From an uncultured Solirubrobacteraceae bacterium (GTDB lineage Bacteria; Actinomycetota; Thermoleophilia; Solirubrobacterales; Solirubrobacteraceae), in assembly GCA_902806205.1 (NCBI GenBank), contig CADCVR010000080.1, forward strand, positions 1 to 52,321: DNA of 52,321 nucleotides. Reading direction: 5' to 3'. Positions 40,091 through 51,054 of the stretch are shown here, one piece after another (positions within the stretch are counted from its first letter, which is position 1; every line of letters begins with the position of its first letter). A model generated the notes under the pieces. That model worked only from the letters and a program-made list of their open reading frames with translations. It had not been told where the DNA came from and searched no databases. A program made the translations under genes and the position numbers.

Positions 40091-40981
40091 TCAAGCCAGC
40101 CGCTGGAGGAGGTCCTCAGCGGCGAGGAGGTCGCCGGGGTCGAGGTCGCGCCAGACCAGCCGCAGGGTGTCGACGCCGTGGCGCTTCAGCGCGCGGTCGC
40201 GCAGGCGATCCGCCTCGAAGTCGTTGCGGCGCGTGTGGTGCGCGCGGGAGTCGAGCTCGACGACCAGCTTCGCGTCGCGGTACCAGCAGTCGACGAGGAC
40301 GCCATGGACGCGGACGTTGCGCTGGTCGGGGTGCGGCACCCCGTGAAGCTCGCAGTAGCGAACGTAGCGCCGCTCCATCTCCGAGCGGGTGTGGGCGTCC
40401 TCGCCGTGGATGAGCCGGTGAGTGCGTCCGGCGCCCGCCCGACCGGTGAGCCGCTGCGCCGTGACGACGAGTCGCCCCCTCGGGAGTGACGGAAGCTGGT
40501 CGGCGACCCGGCGCAGCTCGTCGTAGGCGAGGTGGTCGGCGAGGTCGATCACCGTGCGCACGCGGTCGGTCACCCGCAGCAACCCGTAGGCGACGACATC
40601 GCGGTGGTCGAGGTGACGGGTGCGATGGACGACGACGTCGCCGCGGCTGCGGACGCCGTCGCCCGGCACGCTCAGGTGGATGTGCGGCGAGCCGCGCTCG
40701 GTGATCCAGCCGTAGAACGCCGCTGCCGACTCGTGCGACAGCGCCGCGCCGTCGCCGGCCCACCACACCGCGGCGAGGAACCGCGCGCGCCGAGAGATCG
40801 CGCGGTGACCGAGCGCGTAGACGCCGGGGTGGAGTGCGAGCAGGCGCCCGTTGTTGACCAGTCGCCGGACCTGCCGCTGGTGATAGCCCAACGCCATCAG
40901 GTCGCTGCGACGTACGAGCCCCTCCTGACGCTCCGCCTGCGCGACGACCTCGACCCAGGGCTTGGCAGTCTGTGACCGCAT
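40091..40981 (-). CDS. AbiEi-like winged helix plus DUF559 (Vsr-like nuclease fold) protein
   Basis: A 296-residue protein. The N-terminal 55 residues resemble the AbiEi antitoxin winged helix (QEGLVRRSDLMALGYHQRQV, then RLLALHPGVYALGH). A middle domain (to about 190) contains LSHESAAAFYGWI and HIHLSVPG. The C-terminal 95 residues match DUF559, a restriction-endonuclease-like fold related to Vsr: an early Glu in EMERRYVRYC, VLVDCWYRDAKLVVELDSRA with D and ExD, then HHTRRNDFEADRLRDRAL. It is probably a DNA-binding protein with a candidate nuclease site; the function is unknown. ATG 40981 is preferred, but an in-frame TTG lies at 41002. No cognate AbiEii toxin gene is adjacent. Inverted repeats flank the gene. 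Confidence 0.85.
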   Translation of the reverse strand: MRSQTAKPWVEVVAQAERQEGLVRRSDLMALGYHQRQVRRLVNNGRLLALHPGVYALGHRAISRRARFLAAVWWAGDGAALSHESAAAFYGWITERGSPHIHLSVPGDGVRSRGDVVVHRTRHLDHRDVVAYGLLRVTDRVRTVIDLADHLAYDELRRVADQLPSLPRGRLVVTAQRLTGRAGAGRTHRLIHGEDAHTRSEMERRYVRYCELHGVPHPDQRNVRVHGVLVDCWYRDAKLVVELDSRAHHTRRNDFEADRLRDRALKRHGVDTLRLVWRDLDPGDLLAAEDLLQRLA

Positions 40982-40986
40982 CTCTG

Positions 40987-41008
40987 GGTCATTAGGCGCC
41001 AAGCCCCC
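40987..41008. repeat. right inverted repeat flanking the DUF559 gene
   Basis: The reverse complement reads GGGGGCTTGGCGC, CTAA, TGACC, matching 40048-40069 at 18 of 22 positions. It lies directly upstream of the DUF559 gene start, so it could be an operator as well as an element end. Confidence 0.8.
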
Positions 41009-41036
41009 AAGCTCGCCCCCCGCCGACGCGCCAGGA

Positions 41037-42593
41037 TCAGCCCTTCGCCGCTGCCTCCTCGGCCTGGCGCAGCTCGATCCGACGGATCTTTCCCGTGAGC
41101 GTCTTGGGCAGGTCGGCGACGAACTCGAGCTTGCGCGGATAGGCGTAGGCGCTCAACCGGCCGCGAACGTGGGCGCGGATCTCCTGGGAGAGCTCGTCGG
41201 TCGGCTCGTGGCCGGCCGCCAGGACGATGAACGCCTTGACGACGTGACCGCGGCGCTCGTCGGGAGAGGCGACCGCGGCGGCCTCGGCCACGGCGGGGTG
41301 CTCGAGGCAGGCGCTCTCCACCTCGAAGGGGCCGATCCGGTACCCCGCGGCGATGATGAGGTCGTCGGCGCGGCCCTCGTACCAGTAGTAGCCGTCCGGG
41401 TCGGCGGAGGCCGCATCGCCCGTGTGGAACCAGGTTCCGCCGAACGCGCGCTCGGAGTCCTCGGGGCGGTTCCAGTAGCCCAGGGGGTAGTGCGGGTTGG
41501 AGCGCGCGCGCAGGCAGATCTCGCCGCGCTCACCCGGGGCGGCCACCGGGTTCTCGTCCTCGTCGAGGATCTGCATGTCCCAGCCCGGAACGGGCTTGCC
41601 CATGGAGCCCTCGCGCACCTCCATGCCGGGGTAGTTGGCGACCATGGGGTAGCTCTCGGTCATCCCGTAGTAGTCGAGGACCGTGATGCCGTACTGCTGA
41701 CGAAACCAGCGGATCGCCTCCGGGTTGAGCGGCTCGCCGGCCGAGCAGACGATCCGGAACTTCTGCGGGTACTTCGCGCCCGCGTCGGTGATCGACATCA
41801 TCGAGCGCATCGCCGTCGGCGTCGTGAAGACGTTCGTCACCCCGTGGCGGCAGAGGAAGTCGAGCTGGCCGCGCGGGTCGAAGCCCGCCTCGCGCTGGAG
41901 GACGTACTGCACGGCGCCCATCCGCCACGGCCCGAGCAGCGGCGCGATGCCGGCGGCCCACGCCCACTCCCCCATGCCGTGGAAGGGCTCCTCGTCGCGC
42001 ACGTCGTGGCTCCAGAGGAACTCCGTGTGGGCCAGCAGGTAGCGGTGCGCGTGGACGATGCCCTTCGCCTGCCCGGTCGTGCCGCTCGTGTAATAGAGCT
42101 GCGCCGGGTCGTCGCAGCTCGTGTCCTGCATGAGGTGCTCGGCGGAGGCCCCCGCGAGCAGCTCCGGGTCCAGCACCAGGACGTTGGCGCGGCCTTCGAA
42201 GCGCGGGGCGTTCACGGCGTCGGTGACGAGCACCTTCGGCGTCGAGTCGTCCAGGCGGTAGGCGATCCCGTCGTCGCCGTAGAGGACGCTCAAGGAGAGC
42301 AGGAGCGCTCCGAGCTTCCAGGTGCCGAAGAAGATCGCCGCGGTCTCGGGCGTCGGCGGGAGGATCACCGCGACGCGGTCGCCGCGCTCGACCCCCGCCT
42401 CACGCAGCACGTGCGCGGCCTGGTTGGCGAGATCCTGCAGCTCGCCCCACCGGACGTCGCGGCGCGCGCCGTCCCAGCGCTCCCAGACCATCGCGAGCTT
42501 GTCGCGCGGGTGCTTGTCGCAGACGTCCTGGGCGATGTTGTACCGCGCCGGAACGTCCCAGGAGAACTCTGCTCGGGCCTTCTCGTAGTCCAT
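41037..42593 (-). CDS. medium-chain acyl-CoA synthetase-like AMP-forming ligase
   Basis: A 518-residue ANL-superfamily enzyme that activates a carboxylic acid to its CoA thioester through an acyl-AMP. Motifs are LYYTSGTTGQAKGIVHAH near 167, DYYGMTESYP near 310, GTWFHTGDAASADPDGYYWY near 390, GRADDLIIAAGYRIGPFEVE and the C-terminal catalytic lysine region LPKTLTGKIRRIELR. The AGYRIGPFEVE form and overall length fit the medium-chain (MACS) subgroup better than acetyl-CoA synthetase. The substrate is not determined. The ATG at 42593 starts MDYEKARAEF, as in relatives; an upstream in-frame extension lacks family character. The DUF559 gene follows on the same strand. Confidence 0.92.
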   Translation of the reverse strand: MDYEKARAEFSWDVPARYNIAQDVCDKHPRDKLAMVWERWDGARRDVRWGELQDLANQAAHVLREAGVERGDRVAVILPPTPETAAIFFGTWKLGALLLSLSVLYGDDGIAYRLDDSTPKVLVTDAVNAPRFEGRANVLVLDPELLAGASAEHLMQDTSCDDPAQLYYTSGTTGQAKGIVHAHRYLLAHTEFLWSHDVRDEEPFHGMGEWAWAAGIAPLLGPWRMGAVQYVLQREAGFDPRGQLDFLCRHGVTNVFTTPTAMRSMMSITDAGAKYPQKFRIVCSAGEPLNPEAIRWFRQQYGITVLDYYGMTESYPMVANYPGMEVREGSMGKPVPGWDMQILDEDENPVAAPGERGEICLRARSNPHYPLGYWNRPEDSERAFGGTWFHTGDAASADPDGYYWYEGRADDLIIAAGYRIGPFEVESACLEHPAVAEAAAVASPDERRGHVVKAFIVLAAGHEPTDELSQEIRAHVRGRLSAYAYPRKLEFVADLPKTLTGKIRRIELRQAEEAAAKG

Positions 42594-42703
42594 GGGCCAT
42601 CGTCGCACGGTCCCGGGCAGCGGGGTGGAAATCCGCGCGGCCCGGCCGACTGCCGCGATCGGCCCCCGATGGACGCTCGACCGACGTGGCACGATGCGCT
42701 TCG

Positions 42704-44485
42704 ATGGCCGCCGGTCCCCGACTCTCACCCCAGACGGTGCCTGCGCCACCGCGCTGGGCACGGGCGAGCGGCCCCGAAGGTCGCGCCGGCTCCGAAGAGG
42801 TCGAGCTCTACCAGCGCACGTACACGACGCTGCTGCGCTCGAGTGGGGAGACGCGCCTGCGGATCCTCGAGTCGAGTCACAAGGCGATGCAGAGCTCGCT
42901 CCACCCGCTGGCCGACAGTGACGAGCTCGATCTGGGCGCCTTCCTCTACGCCACCCAGCGCCTGCCCGTGGCGATCGCCGGTGCGCGCGTGGTGATCATG
43001 GGCCAGGAGGCCGAGCTGTTCGAACGCGCGGGCATCGGGCCGCTGAGCGAGTGGCCGACCCTCGAGGCGGCCGCGCGCCGGCGGCGCTGGTTCGAGGAGC
43101 CCGACCACGACGGCACCTGGGCGGTGCTGCTCGCCTCCGCGTCGGATCTCGACGACTTGATCCCGACCCTGGTCGCCTATCAGATCGAGTGGAACAAGCT
43201 CCGCCGGCGGCTGCGCGGCGTGGGCTGGCCGCGCGTGCAGGGCTTGCCGGGCGCGGAGGAATGTGCACGGATCCTGGGGGGCGCCGGGGACGACTGGACG
43301 CGGCTGCAGGAGGTGTGGGGCACGTCGTACGCCGAGCGCCTGGGTGACGTGGCCGCGCGCGGGCTCTCGCTGCGGGTGCGGATGCTCGGCGGCTCGCAGG
43401 TCGGCTACGCGCGGATGACCCGGCGCTGGTGGGCGCCCGTCCGCGAGCAGCTCGAGCGGGAGCACCTGCGCGACGCGCCGATGTACGTCGTCTCGAGCAA
43501 CACCCACTCGCTGGTGAACCTCGTGAGCGGCGACGCGCAGGCTCGGGAGAAGGAGCTCGTCGCCTGGGTCGACCGCGACGGACCCGATGACCTGAAGGCC
43601 GAGCTCGCGAGCTTCCGCTCGGGTGCCTCACAGGGCTCGTGGGAGAACTTCCTCTACTTCGCGGCCAGGGACTTCTACGCGGCGGGCGACGACGACGGCG
43701 AGCGCCGCGTCGCCGAGCAGGACGTCGGGATCACGCACCTGAGCTCGCGCACCGCGCTGCGCGTCGCCGCGCAGGTGCTGCCGCTCTCGGGCCTGGACCC
43801 GACCCGCTTCGACGGGCGCCTCGGCCCGGTCGACCGCGCCCGGCTGGCCGCCTCGGACGCGGTGATCGTCAACGTCGACTACCCGCTCGGGGTCGCGGCC
43901 TACAACATCCTGCGCGAAATCACCCAGGACCGCGACACGCTGCGCGGCGTCTACGTGCTCGGCAAGGCGGCGACGCTCAACGCAGACGTGGGCGACGTCA
44001 TGCTCTCCAACGTCGTCTTCGACGAGCACTCGCAGACGACGTACTGGCTCGACAACGCGTTCGGCATCGAGGACATCACGCCGTACCTGCGCTTCGGCTC
44101 GGGCCTGGACAACCAGCGTGCGGTGACCGTCAGGTCGACGTTCTTGCAGAACCGCGGCTATCTCGACCGCTATTACCGTGAGGCCTACACGGTCGTGGAG
44201 ATGGAGGCCGGCCCGTACTGCAACGCGATCTACGAGCTGACCGACCCGGACCGGTACCCCGTCGGCGAGCAGGTGAACTTCTCCAAGCTGCCCGTCGACT
44301 TCGGCATCATCCACTACGCCTCGGACACGCCATACACCCAGGCGCGCACGCTCGGCGCGCGGGGGCTCAGCTATTACGGCATGGACTCCACGTACGCGTC
44401 GTCGATCGCGATCCTGCGGCGGATCCTGCGCCAAGAGGGTGCATTGCCGGCTCCCGCCGGATACGATGGGAACCAGGAGATCTGA
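42704..44485 (+). CDS. unknown 593-aa protein with nucleoside-phosphorylase-like C-terminus (DUF6909-like)
   Basis: A 593-residue cytoplasmic protein. The N-terminal half is helical (QRTYTTLLRSSGETRLRILE, and a run of Trp/Arg-rich helices around 110-230). The C-terminal 230 residues resemble a nucleoside phosphorylase-type fold: AVIVNVDYPLGVAAYNIL, GVYVLGKAATLNADVGDVML, VVEMEAGPYCNAIYEL with the ME signature, and a final LGARGLSYYGMDSTYASSIA. From memory it resembles the DUF6909 family; I could not verify that. No function is known. The first 35 residues are low-complexity; GTG 42686 is an alternative start. It is divergent from the acyl-CoA synthetase gene, and a 60-codon gene follows after 1 nt. 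Confidence 0.75.
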   Translation: MAAGPRLSPQTVPAPPRWARASGPEGRAGSEEVELYQRTYTTLLRSSGETRLRILESSHKAMQSSLHPLADSDELDLGAFLYATQRLPVAIAGARVVIMGQEAELFERAGIGPLSEWPTLEAAARRRRWFEEPDHDGTWAVLLASASDLDDLIPTLVAYQIEWNKLRRRLRGVGWPRVQGLPGAEECARILGGAGDDWTRLQEVWGTSYAERLGDVAARGLSLRVRMLGGSQVGYARMTRRWWAPVREQLEREHLRDAPMYVVSSNTHSLVNLVSGDAQAREKELVAWVDRDGPDDLKAELASFRSGASQGSWENFLYFAARDFYAAGDDDGERRVAEQDVGITHLSSRTALRVAAQVLPLSGLDPTRFDGRLGPVDRARLAASDAVIVNVDYPLGVAAYNILREITQDRDTLRGVYVLGKAATLNADVGDVMLSNVVFDEHSQTTYWLDNAFGIEDITPYLRFGSGLDNQRAVTVRSTFLQNRGYLDRYYREAYTVVEMEAGPYCNAIYELTDPDRYPVGEQVNFSKLPVDFGIIHYASDTPYTQARTLGARGLSYYGMDSTYASSIAILRRILRQEGALPAPAGYDGNQEI

Positions 44486-44486
44486 G

Positions 44487-44669
44487 ATGAGCACCCCGGC
44501 CCAACGCGAGCAGGCCAAGCGGGAAGAGAAGCTGGACTCGATGAAGGAGCAGATCGAGGACGGTTCGCTCACCGTACGGCAGATGACCGACGAGGAGAAG
44601 GCGAAGTTCGCGCCGAAGAACCCGCCGAAGGAGCCGCGCACGCCGCGGCGCCGCCGCCCGCCGCGGTAG
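44487..44669 (+). CDS. small charged unknown protein (60 aa)
   Basis: A 60-residue hydrophilic protein. A helical first part (QREQAKREEKLDSMKEQIED) is followed by GSLTVRQMTDEEKAKF and a basic Pro/Arg tail (PRTPRRRRPPR). AGGAG lies 7 nt before the ATG, inside the end of the previous gene, and the start comes 1 nt after its stop, so co-translation is likely. The tail suggests nucleic-acid or acidic-surface binding, but this is only a guess. Confidence 0.7.
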   Translation: MSTPAQREQAKREEKLDSMKEQIEDGSLTVRQMTDEEKAKFAPKNPPKEPRTPRRRRPPR

Positions 44670-44755
44670 CCGTCCGCCGAGGCCCCGACCCCGGCGATCG
44701 TCGAGCCGTCTCGACGTCGGGGATCGATCGACCATCCGGGTGCGACGATGAAGCG

Positions 44756-45247
44756 GTGACCGACCCCCTCGTCTCGCCGCGGCCCGAGCCGTCGCGACGC
44801 CTCGCCGACCAGGCGCGCGCGCTGTGGACGATCGGAGCCCTCGGGTGGGCGCTGCCGCTGGCGATCGGGGCGCCCGTCCTGCTCGGAAACCTCGACGGGA
44901 TACCCCGCGGACTACGCGCGCTCGCGATCGTCGCGGCGCTGGGAGTCGCGGTGCTCGGGGTTCTCGTGGTGCCGCAGCTGCGCTGGCGGCGCTGGCGCTG
45001 GGACGTCCGCGACGAGGAGGTCGACCTGCGTCACGGCGCGTTCTCGGAGGTTCGCACGATCGTGCCGATGGCCCGCGTCCAGCACGTCGACGTCCGCCGC
45101 TCGTTCCTCGCGCAGCGCCTGGGCACCGCCGACCTCGTCGTCCACACGGCCGCGGGCCAGACGATGATCCCGATGCTCCCGGAGGGGTCTGCCGTCGAGG
45201 TGCGCGACCGGATCGCCGATCTCGCGCGCACTCCCGATGAGCTCTGA
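44756..45247 (+). CDS. bacterial PH (bPH2) domain membrane protein, YdbS-like
   Basis: A 163-residue protein with two membrane helices (IGALGWALPLAIGAPVLLG and LRALAIVAALGVAVLGVLVV), followed by one bPH2 domain: WRWDVRDEEVDLRHGAFSEV, then VPMARVQHVDVRRSFLAQRL and LVVHTAAGQTMIPMLPEG. It is the short partner of the YdbS/YdbT pair known from Bacillus, where the pair gives resistance to a membrane-active bacteriocin; whether that holds here is unknown. The GTG at 44756 is the first plausible start. The three-domain partner gene follows 102 nt downstream. Confidence 0.85.
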   Translation: MTDPLVSPRPEPSRRLADQARALWTIGALGWALPLAIGAPVLLGNLDGIPRGLRALAIVAALGVAVLGVLVVPQLRWRRWRWDVRDEEVDLRHGAFSEVRTIVPMARVQHVDVRRSFLAQRLGTADLVVHTAAGQTMIPMLPEGSAVEVRDRIADLARTPDEL

Positions 45248-45291
45248 GAAGCTCTTCCCCAGAGAGCGGTGCGCCGAGGAGACCGGCTCGC
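45243..45291. repeat. 49-bp stretch resembling 9412-9460
   Basis: It shares 37 of 49 positions with 9412-9460, including TCTGAGAAGCT at the start and GAGGA, ACCG later. It begins at the stop codon of the preceding PH-domain gene. Confidence 0.35.
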
Positions 45292-46913
45292 GGCAGCGGA
45301 GCGCATCCGCCGGCCCCACGAAGGCGACCAGCCTGCGAAGGGCCATCGGATGAGCCCCGAGATCCACGATCCGGCTCCCTCGCCGGACCGCTCTGATGTT
45401 CCAACAGCTTCAGAGCCGCCGGGGGCGCCGGCGGCGCCCGACGCCGATCTCGCGGCGGCGTTCGCGACCCCGCGGCGGCTGCACGTCGCCGCGGCGGTGA
45501 CCAACGCGGTGACGGCGCTGCGCGGGCTGGCGTTCCCGCTGCTGGCCGTGGTCTTCGTCGGTGGCAGCGGAGGCGGCCTCGGCCGGGCGGCGACCTTCGC
45601 CCTGCTCGGCGCGCTCTTGTCGCTCGTGACGGGGTTCGCGAGCTGGCGCGCGACGAGCTACGAGCTCACGAGCGGCGCGCTGCGCCTGCGCAGCGGCGTC
45701 TTCTCCCCCGACGACACGGTCATCCCCGTGGCCCGGATCCAGGCGATCGACACGGTCCAGGGTCCCGTCCAGCGCCTGTTCGGCGCGCTCGAGCTGCACG
45801 TGCAGACGCCGGGCGGCGGCGCCGACGGCGAGATCATCCTGACCGCCGTCGCTCCCGCCGAGGCGCAGGCCCTCCGCGCCGCGCTGGGACACGCCGAGCC
45901 CGCGGCACCCGCCGCGCGGCGACGGCTCGGCGCCGGCCCCCTGCTGCTCGCGGCGCTCACCGCGCCGCAGTTCGGCGTCGTGCTGCCCGTCGTCGGCGCG
46001 GTGTTCGCCGGCGCCGACGACGTGCTCGGTGACGTGCTCGAAGAGGATCTCTTCGCCCGCGTCAACAGCCCGGGCGAGCTCCTCGTCATCGTGGCGGTCC
46101 TGCTCGCCGCGACGTTCCTCGTCTCGTTCCTGGCAGCCGTGGTCGCCTTCGCGGGCTTCGAGGTCGAGCGTGACGGCGACCGGCTGCGGATCCGGCGCGG
46201 GCTCTTCCAGCGGCGCGCCGCGAGCGTCCCCGTGGCGCGCATCGACGGCGTCGCGATCGTCGAGGGGCTCCTTCGCGCACCGTTCGGACTGGCCACGCTT
46301 CGCCTGGAGACGGCGGGGTACCGCAAGGAGCAGTCAGCGGCGCGGACGCTCTTCCCCCTCGTGCGCGTCCGCGACGTCCCCGCGCTGCTGGCCGAGCTGG
46401 TGCCCGGGCTCGACGGGAGCCCGCCGGCGCTTGACCGCCCGCCGGCACGGAGCGTGCGCCGCTACGTGTTGCCGCCGGCACTCGCGGGCACCGTGCTCGG
46501 CGCCGCCGTCGCCGTTACGACCGGGGGTGCACTCGGGTGGCTCGCGGTCGGTCTCCTGGCGGCGATCGGCGGCGTCCACGGGCTGCTCGGCCAGCGCACG
46601 GCGGGCTTGCACCTTGGCGCCGATCGCCTCGTCGTGCGCGCCCGAAGCGGCACGGCGCGCGTGACGCTGCTCGCGCGGCGCCGGCGGCTGCAGGAGGTGA
46701 GCGTGCGTCGTACCCCGCTGCAGCGCCGCGCCCGCCTGGCGACCTTCGGCGTGGCGCTCGGCTCCGGCCGCCGTGCGCGCGTGCGCCACCTCGAGTCCGC
46801 GGGCGCCGACGCGGCCCAGGCCGCGCTGCGGCCCGGCGGTTCAGGCGCCGTGTCGCTCGTGAGCACGGAGGGCTGCGGCCGCGCGACCGCGGCGCCGGAG
46901 CGCGAGTACCGCC

Positions 46914-48911
<1,998 letters not shown>

Positions 48912-48942
48912 GGGTCTCCTTGGTCTGGTGCGTATCGTCGGA

Positions 48943-50577
48943 TCAGACCGTGGCCGGAGCCCGGTCGGGAACCTGCGTCGGCGCGAGGACCGAGCCCTCC
49001 GCGCCGAGCCCGGTCTCCGAGCGGACGTAGAGCTCGTCGAAGGAGCGCTCGCTCGTCGTCTCGTCCTTGCCGAGCATCGTTCCCAGCCAGCAGCCGAAGA
49101 ATCCGAGGGGGATTGAGATGATGCCCGGGTTGGCCAGGTCGTAGAACCCCAGCAGGCCGCCCTCGGCGTCCGCGCCGGGCCACACCTTCGGCGAGATGAT
49201 CACGAGGAAGATCGACGAGATCACCCCGAAGGCCACGCCCGTCACCGCTCCCGCCGTGTTGAAGCGCCGCCACGTCAGGGCGAGCAGGAGCGCCGGGAAG
49301 TTCGCGCTCGCCGCCACCGCGAAGGCGAGGCCGACCATGAACGAGACGTTCAGACCCTCACCGCCGATGATCGCGATGGCGATCGCGATGGCGCCGATGG
49401 CCGCCGCCGCGATCCGGGCGACGGTGACCTCCTCCTTGTCGCTCTGCGGCTTGCCCTTGCGGACGATGCTCGTCCAGATGTCGTGGGCGACCGCGCCCGA
49501 CGCACTCAAGACGAGCCCGGCGACCACCGCGAGGATCGTGGCGAAGGCGACCGCCGCGATCACCGCGAGGAACAGGTCGCCACCGAAGGTGCCCTCACCG
49601 CCGCCGAGGAACTGCGCGAGGTTCGGCGCCGCGAGGTTGCCGCCCGTGCCCGCCGCCTCGACTCCCTCCTGCCCCAGGAAGGCGCGGGCGCCGAAGCCGA
49701 TGAACGTCGTGAGGATGTAGAAGCCGCCGATGATGAACATCGCCACCACCACCGAGCTGCGCGCGGCCTTGCCGTCGGGCACGGTGAAGAAGCGGATGAG
49801 GATGTGCGGCAGGCCGGCCGTGCCGAGCACGAGGGCGATCCCGAGCGAGACCGTGTCGATCGGGCTCGACAGGAACGTCCCGGGCCCGAGCGAGAACGTG
49901 CTCTCCGGGGTCGTGTTCCGCTCGGCGCGGTTGAACAGCTCGACCGGGTTGAAGCCCACCTTGCCCAGCACGAACAGCGACATGATCGTGATGCCGACCA
50001 TGAGCAGGCAGGCCTTGATGATCTGCACCCAGGTGGTGGCGAGCATCCCGCCGAAGATGACATAGCAGAGCATGAAGACGCCCGTGAGCAGCACCGCCAC
50101 GGAGAAGTCGAAGCCGACGAGCGCCTGGATCAGCACCCCCGCGCCGACCATCTGCGCGATGAGGTAGAACGCCGCGACGGTCAGGGTCCCGGCCGCCGCC
50201 GCGGTGCGCGCCGGCCGCTCGTTCAGCCGGAACGACAGCACGTCGGCGATCGTGTACTTGCCCGCGTTGCGCATGCGCTCGGCCAGCAGGAACATCACGG
50301 TCAAAAACGCGACGAGGAAGCCGACGGAGTAGAGGAACCCGTCGAAGCCGAAGATGAAGATCAGCCCGGCGATGCCGAGGAACGACGCGGCGCTCAGGTA
50401 GTCGCCCGAGATCGCCAAGCCGTTCTGGAAGGCGGTGATCGAGCGGCCCGCGGCGAAGAAGGAATCCGAGCCCGTCATCCTCTTCGAGGCCCAGTAGGTG
50501 ATCGCGAGCGTGAGCCCGAGGACGAACGCGAAGATGATCAGCGCTTCGACGTTCACGGAGGCGGCCAGGACGCTCAT
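48943..50577 (-). CDS. actP: cation/acetate symporter (SSS family)
   Basis: A 544-residue sodium:solute symporter with about 13 membrane helices. Typical segments are FFAAGRSITAFQNGLAISGD with the SSS loop, YLSAASFLGIAGLIFIFG, ERMRNAGKYTIADVLSFRLN, TAGLPHILIRFFTVPDGKAA and the Gly-rich GAVTGVAFGVISSIFLVIIS. The best match is the ActP acetate permease group, supported by the adjacent acs and DUF485 genes. Related permeases for propionate or pyruvate cannot be excluded. ATGA overlap with the DUF485 gene; acs starts 31 nt downstream. Confidence 0.94.
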   Translation of the reverse strand: MSVLAASVNVEALIIFAFVLGLTLAITYWASKRMTGSDSFFAAGRSITAFQNGLAISGDYLSAASFLGIAGLIFIFGFDGFLYSVGFLVAFLTVMFLLAERMRNAGKYTIADVLSFRLNERPARTAAAAGTLTVAAFYLIAQMVGAGVLIQALVGFDFSVAVLLTGVFMLCYVIFGGMLATTWVQIIKACLLMVGITIMSLFVLGKVGFNPVELFNRAERNTTPESTFSLGPGTFLSSPIDTVSLGIALVLGTAGLPHILIRFFTVPDGKAARSSVVVAMFIIGGFYILTTFIGFGARAFLGQEGVEAAGTGGNLAAPNLAQFLGGGEGTFGGDLFLAVIAAVAFATILAVVAGLVLSASGAVAHDIWTSIVRKGKPQSDKEEVTVARIAAAAIGAIAIAIAIIGGEGLNVSFMVGLAFAVAASANFPALLLALTWRRFNTAGAVTGVAFGVISSIFLVIISPKVWPGADAEGGLLGFYDLANPGIISIPLGFFGCWLGTMLGKDETTSERSFDELYVRSETGLGAEGSVLAPTQVPDRAPATV

Positions 50578-50924
50578 GAGCGCCGCCCCTGCTCACGGCC
50601 GGCGTCCAGGGCGACCTGCGCGGCCTTGGCCGCCAACGGGTCGTACACGTTCTGCGCGCGCTTGAGGTACATCAGGCCGAGCACCGCGACCATGACGAAC
50701 TGGGTCAGGGCCAGGCAGTAGCCCACGGTCAGGCCCTCATAGACCGATGAGGCCATGAAGTCCTTGGCGTAGCCCGCCAGCAGGATGAAGCCGAAGTACC
50801 AGGAGAGGAAGAAGATCGTCCCGGGGACGACGAAGCGTCGCCGGGCGGCGATGAGGTCGCGGAACTCGGGCGACTGCTCGGCCGCCTTCCAGTCGATCCG
50901 CGAGTCGCGGGACGGGTCGGACAT
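50574..50924 (-). CDS. DUF485 membrane protein (YjcH-like)
   Basis: A 116-residue protein with two membrane helices (PGTIFFLSWYFGFILLAGYA and LALTQFVMVAVLGLMYLKRA) preceded by FRDLIAARRRFV. This is the DUF485 partner that accompanies actP in many bacteria; its exact role in transport is not settled. GGAGGAG lies 6 nt before the ATG. It is the first gene of the DUF485-actP-acs operon. Confidence 0.94.
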   Translation of the reverse strand: MSDPSRDSRIDWKAAEQSPEFRDLIAARRRFVVPGTIFFLSWYFGFILLAGYAKDFMASSVYEGLTVGYCLALTQFVMVAVLGLMYLKRAQNVYDPLAAKAAQVALDAGREQGRRS

Positions 50925-51054
50925 GGCTCTCCTCCACTCGGGACGGGGATTGGTGGCGAGGCTATTCCCGGCGCGGCCGCGGGTCGAACGGGGGCCGTTT
51001 CAGCAATGTCAGCAGCCGTTCGTCACCCAGGACGACGGGGTCGCGGAGCGAGCG

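Noticed and set aside
40043-41013. Target-site duplication around the inverted-repeat unit
   Set aside because: The flanks read CCTGA on the left and AAGCT on the right; no direct repeat is present.
45237-45353. 38-codon frame from ATG 45237 ending in an ATGA overlap with the YdbT-like gene
   Set aside because: It starts inside the end of the YdbS-like gene, has no Shine-Dalgarno and a Ser/Arg-rich composition; probably chance.
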